Source of the DNA: Chamaea fasciata | Taxonomy: Eukaryota; Chordata; Aves; Passeriformes; Sylviidae | Assembly (NCBI GenBank): GCA_029207755.1 | Contig: JARCOQ010000003.1 | Coordinates: forward strand, 98,348,646-98,412,645 | DNA length: 64,000 nucleotides | Direction of reading: 5' to 3' | Notes under the pieces: generated by a model | What the model saw: only the letters and a program-made list of their open reading frames with translations | Databases searched by the model: none | Told to the model about the DNA's origin: nothing | Part shown: positions 36,481 to 49,499 of the stretch, one piece after another | How positions within the stretch are numbered: the stretch's first letter is position 1 | Layout: every line of letters begins with the position of its first letter | Made by a program: the position numbers and the translations under genes

Positions 36481-36934
36481 ATATATGTGGATGCTAAGTT
36501 CACTACATTTCAAAAGCTTTAACAAACCACCCAGGTTTTATAAACACTTTTATTTTATTTTTATATTTCAAATATTTAATATGAATGGTTCGTGCCTAAC
36601 TCTTGTTTTTGAATCTTACTGTGTAAACTGATCATACTTGACAGTATAAAAATACTTTCTGTGCAAGATCATTCCTTCCTTCTTTCTATATGACTTCAGG
36701 CCCAGCTTCATAAAGCATGGAACAGAAAGAGGCTTAGAACCTCATCCAGGACAGAAGACATCAACAGTAGTATAACTCAAGAAAAAAAAAAGGTCTCACC
36801 TGGCAGAATCAGACCTGAAAGTCTTGACCATAGTGAGGCTTTCTCTCAATTTTAGCCTGGCTTTTAATACTATCTCCTGTAACAGCCTCATAAACAAAGT
36901 GATCAAGCAACAGACTAAATTAAATGGACAGTGA
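36481..36934. other. AT-rich spacer
   Basis: This contains a TTTTATTTTATTTTTATATT low-complexity stretch near 36549-36570 and otherwise unrecognised AT-rich DNA up to the CR1 fragment. Confidence 0.55.
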
Positions 36935-37545
36935 GGTGGACTGAGAACTGGCAGAACTGTTGAGATCAAAGGGCTCTGATCAGCAGCACAAAGTCCAGCT
37001 GAAGATCAGACATCAGTGGAATATTATGCTTTTGATATCTGGACCTGTACTGTTTAATTTCTTCACTAAGGACCTGGATGATGGGGTCACAGTGCACAGC
37101 AAGTTCGCAAAAAATGAGAGTGGTTGATGAATCAGATATTTGGGCTGCCATCCAGAGGGAACTCAACAGGCTCGAGAAATGGGCCAACAAGAAAGTTATG
37201 ACGTTCAAACAAAGGGAAATGCCGCATCCGGCAGCTGAGGAAGAAAAATTTCCTGTGCCAAGATATGCTGGGGGCTGACCAGACTGTAGGTTGATTGTCA
37301 GAAAAACATCTTGCTGAGGACACAAAATTGAACACACACCTGCAATGCACCTTTGGCTCAGAGAAGGTGAACAACTTCTTGGGCTGCATTAGGAAGAGTT
37401 TTGCTGGCAGGTCAAGAGGGATGATCCTCCTCTGCTCAGCACAGGTGAAAAATATCTGATGTGCTGCATCTAGTCCTGGGGTCCCTGGTTCAAGAGAAAC
37501 CGACATATTGGTGCACATCCAGCAAAGAGAGAAGTGATTGGGGTC
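36935..37545 (+). mobile_element. CR1 LINE fragment, 3' part of ORF2 (reverse transcriptase)
   Basis: Sense-strand CR1 ORF2 blocks appear in order: GGGCTCTGATCAGCAGCACA, then CTTCACTAAGGACCTGGATG and ATGGGG, then GCTGCCATCCAGAGGGAACT and CAACAGGCTCGAGAAATGGG CCAAC, then GCTGGGGGCTGACC, AATGCACCTTTGGCTC, TTGGGCTGCATTAGGAAGAG and AGGTCAAGAGGGATGATCCT. They encode the end of the reverse transcriptase domain and the region after it. Frameshifts and stops break the frame, for example after the aatgagagtggttgatga stretch. The last about 200 bp of a full CR1 are not clearly present and the right boundary is uncertain. A 176-codon minus-strand frame (37132-37662) is only the antisense shadow. Confidence 0.88.
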
Positions 37546-38470
37546 CACTTGTGCAGAAACTACTGTTCTTTGACTTTTTTTGATTTTGTCACAGTTTTTC
37601 CCTTTGTGGCTTTGCATGACAGTAGCATAGAAACACATACAAATTTCAAACAATTTCTCCAACAGAACCTGGGTGAAGCCTGACCAACAACAGGCTGGAT
37701 AGCTGATTTCAAGTACATTTCATGGGATTTGATAGGGCAAGAGGAGGAGCAATAAAGCAGTCACATACCATAGCACTGTCTTCTGTCTTTGAGATTTTTT
37801 CCATTTTACTCTGTCAGCACTGATTCTGGTGTGCAACAACCAGCACAAATCAGAACAACTGACATATACTGGACTTTGCTCAGACAAAAATTAACAGTGA
37901 AATCACTTGGAGATCTAGAAGTTCCCCAACTTTCATGAAAAAAAAAAAAAAAAGCTAAATTCTCAATCAGAAAAAAGTACAATCCAACAATGGAAAATGA
38001 AAGATATATCTAGTTGTCTAGTAACTCTACAACTTTGGAAAGTGATGTAAAAACTAAAACTTGCCATAAGTTTAGGAAAAGGATTCTTTGCTATGCCATA
38101 AACTTGCAGTATCAGATACAATCCTCCTTAGGGCCGTGGAAATAAACATGGTGAGGTTTTTGTGCATTGTTAAACTACCCTTACTTTTCAATCCAAGAGT
38201 GGATGTGCATTGAGGAATGGCTACAGACTACAAGAAATCAGCTGCTGTGGGAAGAATTTTGTAACCTTTCTACTTTTTCTAAAAAAAATGAGGATGTGAA
38301 AAAATGAAATGAGACTGAAATATCCTTGAGAAGGTACTTCTCAGGGACCCCCTAGAAATGTAGACAGAGTAGACACAAGTGAGGTCAAGCCAATGGTTTG
38401 CATGGAAATTTGCTGCCCGCACAAGACTGCATAACCCAATCGCATCAGCAGGATGGGGACAAGATGTGCC
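37546..38470. other. Non-coding DNA after the CR1 fragment
   Basis: No gene is recognised. ACCTGGGTGAAGCCTGACCA at 37667 could be a further CR1 remnant but is too diverged to call. An A16 run lies at 37938-37953. Confidence 0.5.
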
Positions 38471-38554
38471 GAGTACACCTTGCAGAGGACAGAAAGATCT
38501 CACTCATCTACTGAGTACACCTTGCAGAGAAAAGAAAAATCTCATCTCAGAACG
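38471..38554. repeat. 42-bp tandem duplication, 2 copies
   Basis: Two adjacent 42-bp units start at 38471 and 38513 with GAGTACACCTTGCAGAG. Each continues with an A/G-rich stretch and ATCTCA. The copies differ at only a few positions (GACAGAAAGATCTC against AAAAGAAAAATCTC), which indicates a fairly recent duplication. Confidence 0.9.
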
Positions 38555-41500
38555 CTTTATACTTCCCCTGTCTTCCATCCCACAGGGGAGAGGAGCAAAA
38601 TGTGGTTTGTGCCTGAAGGATAGTTCCTTTCCAGGGTTTTATCTGAGGCAGAGCCCTTTACTCAAGGTCATCTCCTATCCTGCCAGTCCACAGGGAGTAA
38701 GCAGACAGGTGCCCCAGCTGGGAAGTAGGGCACCTATCTAGGTTAAAATAGTGGTTTCCACTAATAGCAATTCATGGAAAGCTCTTCTTCAGTTTCAACC
38801 CAAGTGCATTCACAAACAGTCCACTCTGGTTTCAGTTTGAGTTATTCTGTCAAATACAGCTCATTTGAAACCAAGTGACTCCTGAAACTGCTGTTTACTG
38901 CATGAAAATGAAAACTATCCCTATGCTGTATTGTTTAAGACTTTGGGGATTTTAGTAACTTGAGAGCTCAATACTCAAAACTCAGAGGTTTTTTTCTGAG
39001 TTACTAATTTAGTTTGGGCCTTTAGTCCCCTTAGGTCAGTCTTTTTTCCAAAAGCTTCATATCAGTCTCTAAAGAGTCATTCAGGACATGTCTACACACT
39101 GTACAAAAGCCTAGCTTCAGTGTGGGCATGACTTGTACTTTTATGTCCATCTGTCTTCACCCTACCTTGGTTCATTACAGTTTGTATTAATAAGCAGGGA
39201 AATGGGGCCAAAAAAAAATCTATCATTGAAAAAGTCTCTTGTAAAGGTTATTGTCTGGGCACAAGGGCAGGACTCTGAGAAGACTCAAATCTAGGAAAAG
39301 GCAGAATGTCTGTACTGGCTGCCAGAGCCAGAGCCTGGGAATTTTCCTACAGGCAGAAGAATGAAATAAAGCATTGATACAGTCCTACAGAAGCACATAC
39401 TTTGCCTTGATAAAATCTCACAGATTAAGAAGCTGGGAAGGGCACGCTGAGTAAGAAAGAAATCAAGACAAAAAAATGGAGAGGGCAGTGGGCCAAGTAA
39501 GGAAGTAGGAACCAAATGACACCAAGCCCATGAAGAGCTGGGCACCACAGGAAGGCTTGGACATAGACAGCTCCTGAAAGCAGCAGGGAAACAGAAGAAA
39601 GAAAAAGTAAGGAGCATATCTATATTCTTCATTTTAGGAATACATGCATACAAAGTTTTGTGCATAAATGCACATTTTTATGTTCACAAACATTCATGTA
39701 CACTTACATATTCTCACATGTACATGAGTGCATGTGTTACTCCTTGTGGCGTTTAATAAATAAAAGTTACTGGTGTGCAAAAAGTGTTTGTCTGTTTGCT
39801 ATCAGCTGTCACATGCCCAAAGAATAAATTGTAAACCGACTTTTCCAGTAGGACCAACATTCTCAGCAAAGATGAGCTGACACTAGTCAGGAGCTTGGTG
39901 GGGAGGCCAAAGGGGCTAATACAGCTGTGAAAGCATAACAGGCTGCCAGACTGTTTACTGGAAAACTGCCAGGGAAGCCAAAAGAAGAGCCCATGTTTCA
40001 AACCATCCAGTCAAAAGGGAGCTTGGGAATTCACCATAAGTCTGAAAGCTGAGTTAATACCAGCTCAGAGGTACCCTACCAATGCTGTGACACATTTAAA
40101 TAACAGTTTTGTATTTGTGTAAAATCCATACTTGATTCATTCTAAGCCACTGACAAATCATCATTCCAAAGGCAAAGTCTCTGCAACACTAATTTAATCA
40201 AAACTGTTATTCAAAATTTCCAAACAGATATTTCTCCCAGAATCACACAAATGCATAAACACTTCATCTACAGTATCTACATGTTTAGCTCCAAAAGACT
40301 GCTGTAATTAGTAGACCTACAGCTCATGCCACAAAGTACTGGTCTCTGGCCCTGCCCCCACATCATTGTTATTAGGATACATTCAGAGTTTTTTTATTAT
40401 GGTCTACAGGTATCCTGTACACAGCTTTCAAAAGCACAATGCTACAAGAACAGTACTGATCTTAGCCCACCCAACATGAATAAATATATAGCACCCATAA
40501 CAAGCCAAAATAAACTATTTCATTACTCAAAGTCCTAGTGATATAGATGAGGAAGGCACAAAAGGTATGGTAGATGAGCAAAGAATTACTGACACACAAG
40601 AGCAGGAGTGTTTTCTGGTGAAAAATTGTACCAGGGAGAGAAAATACATGGGAGAAAGCATAAAGGTGTAGGCAGGGAACCAATATGAAGCTGCTAAAGT
40701 AGTACAGGAGGGTCACCTGGCAGTATAGGCAACATCTGTAAGGCCCTGAAGATGGGGTTGGGAATATTTCATGTGGGGCAGCTAAACAGGAAAGCAATGA
40801 ATGACATACAAGGAAAACAAAATTACTACTGGATCACTTAATCTACTGTCGTGTCAAGTCTGAACGCAATTCACAGATTACAGATTCACCAGCTAACACA
40901 CTCCTCACTGCAAATTCACAACTGAGCCAGCTGTACAGCAGTTTTCAATTTGGCTGCACCAAGAATGCTGTTCTGTTTGCAGCACGGAGCAATGCGCGAG
41001 TAGAGGGCTCTCATCTTCTGTCATCCTAAAGCATTCAGCACACTGATGGTGGCATCCTGACCAAAATGCTCCTGCCCTCTACAACCTCCTGAGGGACACA
41101 GACAGAGAAATAACGGCATGGTCACGCTCTCCAGAAAACAGACATCAATTGTGTTGTGGTCATCAACAGTTTGCCATTGGGGAGAGGAAAAGGGCCTGTG
41201 CCAATTGCTTTGTTCCAACAGTATTTCTTCCCAGCTTATCTATAATGCAATTTTAACAGCCATGGAGGAGACATTATATGGCTGGCCAACTTGGGGAACA
41301 CAACTAGCAATGAAGGAGGAACTGCAGAAGTTACCGAAATCATAAAGTATATGCTGCATCATCTTAAGCAGTCTCTTTTGTAAATCAGAGTAGCAAATAG
41401 GGGTAGAAAAGGTGAATTTTCAGGTTCAGAGTATTAATCTGGAGTTAGCCTCACCCACCAAATGCAAATAAATTCCTCTTGGAGAAGTGGAGCTGTTCTG

Positions 41501-42379
41501 CATTTATACCAAAAATAAATGTGAGCAGAGCCTCATCCAACATGATAACTACTTCTTCTACTGATTTCTTTTGGCTTGTTTCTTTCTCACTCCACTAAAC
41601 ACTGTGTAATCGGCAAATGAACATGGAGATCTCCTGCAATAAATTAGATGAGTGAACAGAGGGAAATCGATTTCTAGATGGGTCCTAGTATGAACAAAAG
41701 CAGAATGCCTAATGAGTGCTAAGATGATGAAGTTTGAGGACAGTCTATTATTAAATTATGTTAAACTAAAACAGCTTTGTTGACTTTGATACATTTATTC
41801 CAAATTTTGCGCAGATAGAAACTGTGACTGGAATACACAGAGTCTACAAAGTTGTGGAGCAGGCTCTGGAAATTAGAAGGATTTCTGCTTCTTCTGATAA
41901 TCAGAACTAAACTGGATCTATCTCCAATTACACAATGCATAAGGAAAAATGTCTAGCATTACTAACATGGGATATGACTGAGGAGTTAACAGGAAGTTTC
42001 TCTAATCTATGAGTTTTTAAAAAGAAGTTCTTACCAGGGTTGAAACTAAAGATGGAGAAATTAAATTTTACGAGGACTTTTTAAACAAATCATATAAAAA
42101 TAGCAAAACATGCTCTTTCCCATAGTATGAGGGTGACCAGCAGAACAGATATGTGGAAGATATTCTCTAGCTGAGAGTTCAATTAGAAATTAAAATGTCT
42201 TACACAATAATTATAACAGGTGCTCTCAAACTTTTTCTAAACACTTCCCTTGGAAGTAATAATTTGCTTACCTTGCCTTATACTCTTTGTACCTATTAAG
42301 CTAAAAATGTATATACATAATTATAACAAATTCAGACTTCTACTCTGAAACCCTATTTCCAGCAACTTATAAGACTAGA
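38555..42379. other. Non-coding single-copy DNA
   Basis: No gene, RNA or classifiable repeat is recognised in about 3.8 kb. Open frames reach 124 codons (39291-39665, minus strand) and show nothing recognisable. A perfect octamer ATGCAAAT lies near 41460. Confidence 0.55.
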
Positions 42380-42620
42380 GATGGGCTGTCGAGCGGGACT
42401 CTCCATGCCTCTCACAGTCCCCACCAGACAGCCTGCTTTAAACCTTATAAATCACTGGGCTACGATAATAATTTATCAGAGGTACATTAAACACAGAATT
42501 AGAAATAATCATCCTGTTGCCACACAGTGATGTTCTCTGGTAAATCTGAAGATAGACACCAGGCCAGAAAGTGCACTTATCTGGAGCACTAATTACTACA
42601 ATGCTGTAAAAGAGCACTGT
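42380..42620. promoter_or_regulatory. Candidate enhancer with inverted GATA sites
   Basis: GATAA (42464-42468) and TTATC (42473-42477) form an inverted GATA pair around TAAT. A further CTTATCTG lies at 42576-42583 and a TAATTA homeodomain core at 42590-42595. CpGs at the left edge (GTCGAGCGGG) stand out against the CpG-poor surroundings. The segment is non-repetitive. This is a candidate only. Confidence 0.25.
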
Positions 42621-45600
42621 TCAACTAATGAACTTCTTTTGTAAGAAAACACCTTACATACCAATGCTAAAGACAAGTGTACAAATGCTTAAAAATTCAG
42701 GAGCCATCTGCAGATGTCAAGATGGACCATTTGAGTCACTGCAGCAAGTTACCAATTCTGACATTCTTCACCGTGCACATTTTTGAGAGTAGATAAGGAT
42801 GACCAGGTTCTCCAGCTTGCGCCTCGTTAGGAGCTAGTGATGACTCTGGTCTGCAGGTGTCAGGGGTGGTAGCAAGATACAGCTGCTGCCAAAGGCACAT
42901 TGAAGTGAAATGAGGTCCTGTGTTCAGTCTGTAAACAATTTTCTGGAGAAGACTTTGCAGAACTCCACTAGCAGTAGAGCTGAAGATGGCATTTCTAACT
43001 TGCATTGGGGTCTAACAACAGGGCACCCTCCAAAGCACTGATTCAGGTCTGTATTTCTAAAGGTAATAAAAGAAAGACTTTATCTCTGATACTTCTGATC
43101 CCTTTAGTCTGATTCCGTGTCTTTATTGCATCCGACAGGGTAATATCAGAAAAAGAGGGAAGCATATCAAAACACATGTGTCTTTATTTCTTCCTTTATT
43201 TCGTATTTTTACAAATCCAGGATCTTGGAAAAATGACTTCAAAAAAGGAGCGTCTGTCTGCAGGCATATGGACCCTGAGGGCTGCAAATGACAGCACACT
43301 TTCTGAATTACAAATTTTTCACTTAATTTTGAAACTCAAATGTCAGTCTTTAAAAAAGTTTTCTTTTAATATCCAAATGTTAAAAAAAAACCTGTATCTG
43401 CTTAATTTATACCTACTCACATGTTTAGCTTTTATTTCAAAAAGGATGCTTAAACATCCTGCTAACTGCTCACTGGTAGCCGTGGTTTCCAGCAACACCT
43501 CTTATGCCAGTTCCCTCATGAGTAAGAAAGGAGAAATCTCACACTATGAACCAAACTTTCATGAGTAATTTTCCCATTCGGAGGCTAAAGTTGAAACCCA
43601 GTTTTGCAACGCATGTAAACCCGTATTTAATTTTAAGCTTTGTTCCCACAGCATGTATTTAAAGTTTAAAATTTTGCTGAATGGTGATTGCCATAAGTAC
43701 ATCTTTAGTGCTCTGTTGAATCTAGTCACAAATGCTGATGAAGTTGGAAAACTAATTTGTATCACAAGGAACTTGAATACAATCTTTAAAGGCATCTACT
43801 TTTTAAGGTCAGATTGTAAGCTCTGATACACACTTTATATCTGCAGCAACTCGGAAAATGTATAAACACATCTGCCAAACTGGGATGCACATCTGTGGCC
43901 ACTCCTGTTACTAGACAGGCTATCAGATTCACATCACATGTGCATGTACATTTCCTGGCTCCCTTCAGTACCTGACCTACTTGCGCTTCCTATGTGGAAA
44001 GGTATGGTTTAAGAAGCAAAGGTCATGAATTGCTCTCTTTATACTACACACCCTGCCCACAGACAGCAGGTGTGTCTATGTAAGCTCCCCTGGAACATTC
44101 TGTGCTTGCAGCCATTGCAGCAGACATTTTGAAATAGGTTGTGCAAGCCAGCATCTACCAGAAATTATAACCACAACATTTGAATAAATTTTAAATGTAC
44201 AGGACATTCCTTTTGTCAGCTACAGAACACAAAAAACTCTCCTGTGATTTTACCTCAGTGCCATACCCATCGGCTTAATGAGATTATGCAGCAAGCAAAA
44301 CGTATCAAGACTGGACTCAAGATTTGTAGGAGGCATTCAACATGTCAGCCCCCACAATAGGAAAAAGTATTCATCAGCTTTGCAGGAGACCTTTTTATGT
44401 ATCACAATGCCTCCTACATCACTGAACAAGTCTCTCCTATCACCTACCACATGTATGTAAAATACATACCACCTCCCGTCCTCTGAGCACAATTTGAGGA
44501 GCAAAATCATCTTGCCTTCTGTCAACCCCAACTGGGCAATGAAACCTCATAGTACCTCACTCTTCCCTTGGCCTCCTCAGAGAGCAGTGTTCAGATTTCT
44601 TTTCTCTGTGGAACTATATCAGTCACCATTATCAGTCTTCAACCTTTGCTAGGTCTATTATACATCGTTCTGTTGATATGTTCACAAAAATTATTTTCCA
44701 TCCCTGGTCAGAATTCAATGCATATCAAGAAGTCCTATAAAAGGAATAGAGCCATCAGACATCACGTCATTCTGAAACCCCAAAAAAACAAGTTGGCTTT
44801 TTAGAGGAGACAATAGACTTTGAACTTGGTAATTACCATCTATTCCTGATGATTCTACATAAGAAAAGCCACAACCTCCCCTGTTCATGGAGGCTGCGGA
44901 TGTAAACCTTTCATTATCACTTCTGCTATATAAATGTTCTTTTGCTTTTTCATGTATTTAACCTTTATAATGGTAAAGAAACTCAGTGTTTAAACCAGCT
45001 TTAATTATATATTTTCCTGAGTGTTGCAACAAGGTCCCTTGAGTGACTTGCTTGTCTTAAAGGCAAAAAAGTTTGCACAAATCGGTTTTAAAACACAACT
45101 TCTGACCCACAGAACTATTTCTCTCAAAGGGCACAGTAGACAAAGAAAGGAGACAGAGTGTTTTTCTCACAAAAAGAAAAAAAAAAAAGATAGAAATAGT
45201 TTTCAGGAATCCGGTCACAAAGCAAATTTCTGTAAATACAGATGGCATTGTAACCTGAGAGGACCACAACTGGGGCAGGCCCCTTTCAAGGCTATGTATC
45301 CAAATTGACTCTAGTGTCCAGGACAATGTAAGATTCATAAAACACAAAGCCACGTTTGCTCAACCCTCACATAACGTGCTTCTTGTGGCGCATTAGATTT
45401 TACATGTAAAATGACTGTATTTTTAAAGACACTTAAGCACATTAATGTTCAGAAAACAGAAGGCTAAATACCTTTAAAAGTCTGACCCATTATCAGCTGG
45501 AAAGAAATTCATAAAAGCAATTTTAGTCACTTTTTTCTTTTCTCTGTTCATCATCAATATATCTTTTTTCATATATTGGCCTAATTTGGACTACAAGGTC

Positions 45601-45967
45601 TACTGAGCAGGAAGTATGTTTTTACATTTATAGAGTGCCCCATAAATTTGTGACACTAGATGTGTTTTTACAATAATAAGTAAGGGAAAAAATCTATTAT
45701 TTCAGAAAAAGTTATACTTTCCTCTCCCAAGCAATTGATATTAATACCTCCAGCAATAGCTGATATTGCCTTTATCAACATGAGAACCTCCAAAAAAATC
45801 CTGAAAATTGTGCACATGTGTTTCCATATTGTCTGCAGTTTGGACTCTTGGAAAGTAATAAAGCATTTCAATGCAGGATGTCTCTTAACTCCTTGCTTAC
45901 ATAAAGGCACTATGCTAATCAGTGCAATTTCTTACATTCATGTGGCTAAATCATGAGTTATTCTCAT
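42621..45967. other. Non-coding single-copy DNA
   Basis: No gene is recognised. A plus-strand frame of 130 codons at 43176-43568 is Leu-, Ser- and Lys-rich with a hydrophobic start but no recognisable domain, and is read as chance. An A12 run lies near 45178-45189 inside an A/G-rich stretch. TTTACATTTATAGAGTGCCC near 45621 is faintly like an ancient repeat tail. Confidence 0.5.
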
Positions 45968-46732
45968 GAGGTTTAACATCACCAAGGATAAGGTGCTGCA
46001 CCTGGGTCAGGGCAACCCCCTGTATGAATCTAGGGTGAACAGATCCAGAGCAACCCTGCCCAGAAGGACTTGGGGTGCTGTGGGTGAGAGGCTGGACATG
46101 ACCCAGCCATGTGCCCTCACAGCCCAGAAAGCCAAACATGTCCTGGGCTGCATCCAAAGCACCATGGGCAGCAGGTGACAGGGGGTTCTGCCCCTCTGCT
46201 CTGGTGAGACTCCACCTGCAGGGCTGCATCAGCTCTGGGGTCCTAGCACAGGAAAGGCATGGACCTGTGGTAGCAAGTCCAGAGAGGGGTCACCAAGATG
46301 ACAAGAGGGATGGAGCAATTCTGCTGTGAGGAAAAGCTTCAAGAATTGGGGTTTTTCTGCCTGGAAAAAACAAGGGTGAGGGATGACCTAGTTGTGACTG
46401 TACAGTACCTGAAGAGAGACTACAAGATGGAGAGGGACTTTTTGCAAGGACATATAGTGACAGAACAAGAGGGAATGCCTTCAGACTGATTTTAAAAAGT
46501 AGGTTCCGATCAGATTGAGGAAGAGATTCTTTACTGAGGGCAGTTGAGGCACTGTAACAGGTTGCCTAGGAAAGTTGTGGATGTCTAATTCCTGGAAGCA
46601 TTTCAAGACAGGTTGGATGGGGCTCTGAGAAACCTGGTCTATTAAAAGGTGTCCCTGCCCATGGCAGACAGGTTGGAACTGGATGATCTTTAAGGTCTCT
46701 TCAAATCCAGGCCATTCAACAATTCTGTGATA
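45968..46732 (+). mobile_element. CR1 LINE, ORF2 C-terminus plus complete 3' end
   Basis: This is the best-preserved mobile element in the window. It begins with GAGGTTTAACATCACCAAGG and AAGGTGCTGCACCTGGGTCA, which code for the end of CR1 ORF2. The frame from 45966 gives a peptide with VLHLGQGNP, WGAVGERLDM, CALTAQKA and VLGCIQS, as in CR1 reverse-transcriptase C-termini. The frame is broken shortly after 46170. The 3' part follows: GGTCACCAAGATGACAAGAG, GGAGGGACTTTTTGC-like sequence, TTCTTTACTGAGGGCAG, CAGGTTGCCTAGGAAAGTTG, TGGATGGGGCTCTGAG, GGTGTCCCTGCCCATGGCAG and GGATGATCTTTAAGGTCTC. It ends with the octamer-type terminus AATTCTGTGATA. It is 5'-truncated and has no poly-A, as normal for CR1. 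Confidence 0.96.
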
Positions 46733-47389
46733 AGGCCATCACACCAAATGGTCAGGATATGCACAAGTGAAGCACACGCAGTTTTTGTTTCACTATAATA
46801 TTTCTTTGAAAACTTATATAACCGCTGTACCTACCCTTATGTAGGCCTTTTGTTGTCTCAGCTTTTTAAAGTGCTTCTCTGGCCCACATTGCACAATACA
46901 TAAAGTGTGGTTTTATGCATGTAGCACAGGCTCTAGTGGCATGCATGTAAAATGAATGCAAAATATGCAGCCAAGATAAACTCTGGCAGATCCCAAAAGC
47001 AGAGCAGAAGAAATCACTTTGTTCATTACCTTTAAAATCTCTTCCATTTGATAACTGTATAACCAATAGAGGGAGAAAAACACTTTTCCTTGCCAGACGT
47101 GCATTTTCCTGTAATTGAGCAGAACTTTGCAGGATGCCTACTCTCTATTTGAATCCTTAGGAATTAATTGCTTTATTCACCCATTTCCATAGGACAAGGC
47201 CACTAAATAATGAGACCCATCAACCTTTAGAATTAAGGAAAAATATGGATAACATAGAAACAGGCAGGGCTTTTGGTGGCATGAAAGGACACCTCTAAGC
47301 TAGTTAACAGGAATAGCCAATGAATTCCTGATCCTAAGTGCAACGATTTTAACAGCTGGTCTCAAAAATAGATCCCATGATTAATACAT
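46733..47389. other. Non-coding single-copy DNA
   Basis: Nothing is recognised here: no gene, RNA or repeat. Confidence 0.55.
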
Positions 47390-47830
47390 TTGAAACAAAC
47401 CTGAGTTGCTAGATTAGGGCACTCTGTTCAGCAGTGGGAGCATTCGTTAAATTGCGCATCAGCTACCCATTGTCTGAGCATGGTCCTGATAGTCACATTG
47501 TAAAGCTGATTCTCTAATATTCTTGGGATGCAATGTACTGCATTTTTTTCATCATTTCCTCTACATGTAAACTGATCTCCTGCGTTGAAGCAGTACTATT
47601 TAAAACAAAAGGGTTTGATTTATAGCCAGTCCCCAGCCTCATAAATCACACCTGCAGTGTGGTGCTCTGGGCTCCCTGTGTTCTGCCAGCATTTACGTTT
47701 TATAAATGATTTGGGTTTACCTCCCATTGTGATGGAGACTAATACAATTGCATTCTACTCTCCCAGCATTCACTCTTGCTGTTGCTCATTATTCCCACTG
47801 GGAATTCAGACCTAGTTTTTGCAAGCTTGT
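47390..47830. promoter_or_regulatory. Candidate conserved non-coding element
   Basis: Non-repetitive DNA with several retained CpGs (ATTCGTTAAATTGCGCATC near 47442, CTGCGTTGAAG near 47580). It also has a CACCTG E-box at 47649-47654 of the ZEB/Snail type. A SOX-like CATTGT lies at 47725-47730, followed by TAATACAATTGC. Few long low-complexity stretches interrupt it. The texture resembles vertebrate conserved elements. This is pattern judgement, not a test. Confidence 0.22.
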
Positions 47831-49499
47831 CAGGGGGGAAGGGAGTGAAGGTGGTGTGGGTTGTTTTGTTGTTTGTTGCTTTTTTTTAAAATTAAAGAAT
47901 GCTGAATTAAAAATTTATGCTTGCATTCTGTAGCTTTTTCTATCACTAGATTTACAATGCAGTGGATTTTTTTCCCTCCCTACGGACTTTGCTTATATTT
48001 AGGCTCCCATTTGCTAAGCTAATGATATGGAACTTAAGCGGGACAGCAGCTTGAAATGTTCAATACGCAGAGTATTTGACCTTCAGAGTAGCCCAGGTAT
48101 GCACATCAGCCTTTCTAGCAACTGCTTAAGGAGGTTAAATGACAATTTAAAAATAAAGAATGAAAAAATAATTACTTGAGTTCCCCAAAAGACTAGGTGC
48201 AAAGATTTTATTTTCAATTCTCAGAATCTACTGAAATGCCAAAAAGAAACTTCTATAATATTTTGCAATTATGCTTAAAGCTCTCAACCATATAACAGTT
48301 CTAGTTGGTTAAGCACAGCTCAGACACTTGGAGATAACAAGACTTGCTTCTTAGAGCTGACAGCCTTAAGTCTTGACACAAGGAATTACTCCTAAGGCAT
48401 AGGACCATGTAAGTGAGATTGATGGGATTTATGCACATGCCTTTATTTCCTCTGTATCAAAACAATCAATGGTTCAATTTGTTCAATTAACGGCTATCAT
48501 CACTGCCTCTTTTTTGGTTAAATATTGTTATTACTGTACCATAACCAACAGAGAACCAATTGTAGCTTGAGATTGGCAAAAGTGACAAACTTAAGTTACA
48601 CTTCTGTCACAAATACTCAGTACAAGTTCAATTCTGTTTTGGAGCCCAGTCTTCTGAGCATTTAAATTGCAGCTTGTTATTTGATGAGTTGAAAAATTTA
48701 GACTTGAGATTTGAAAGGCTGCAGTACACATCAATGCATGCTGAGATCAAACTTAGACCTAAATAGTTGCAAAAATATTATAAAATGAATAGTAGTTATT
48801 CAGAAAAGCTACTCCCTTTCCAACATAATTTAAAGGGGGATTGATATGTAGACCTGTTCTAGTTTAATGAAGGATAAAGCTAAACACTACTATTGAAAGT
48901 AGGTTAAGTGAAACCAGAAGACATTTTGATTCCTGAATTAGAACTGTCCACACATTCACTTATGCAGGAAGAGCTTTTGTGCTTTAAATGCAAACCTTAC
49001 TTTCATCCAAATTAACTTTCAAATGAAGGCAGCAAGCCTTGAATTATTGCACCCATTGTCTGAAAAATTCATATAAAATACTTGTATGAAAAGTAGGCTA
49101 CTGAAGTTCATAGTGCGGGCATAAAGATTATCAGGTGTAATAATTCTTGCTAGGTAACAACGAGCCTAATTTTTAGAACCTGTTTTGCCTTTATGTAGCA
49201 ACTGATGGTCTAAAAAACAGTGATTCTGACAAGTGCTTCCAAAACAGAAGTTGGTGAATTTACACATTATGAATAGCTGCTTTATTTCTCTAGCAGTTAA
49301 AAATTATACTTTATTCTGGATCAATTACTGAGAAGTAAACACCAAGTTTTTAATGCCAAAATTTGTTACCTCAAATTTCTTTGGTTTATAATCAAAATCT
49401 GATAGACCAATGAGAAGTGACACTCATTCTGCAACTATTGTCCATTTGATATTTTATCTTATGGCAGAACAAGGTAACAAAAACACTGCATGAACTTCC
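47831..49499. other. AT-rich non-coding DNA
   Basis: No gene or classifiable repeat is seen. Open frames are almost absent, with none above about 60 codons between 47.9 and 49.8 kb, which shows strong AT-richness and argues against coding. Confidence 0.6.

Noticed and set aside
37132..37662. 176-codon minus-strand frame, the longest in the window
   Set aside because: It runs antisense across the CR1 ORF2 fragment at 36935-37545, so it is a shadow of the LINE and not a gene.
43176..43568. 130-codon plus-strand frame with a hydrophobic N-terminus
   Set aside because: Composition follows the local AT-rich sequence (Leu, Ser, Lys, Phe), no family is recognised, and there is no promoter or splice evidence.
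45951..46229. 92-codon minus-strand frame and plus-strand frames over 45966-46489
   Set aside because: All are sense or antisense parts of the CR1 copy at 45968-46732.
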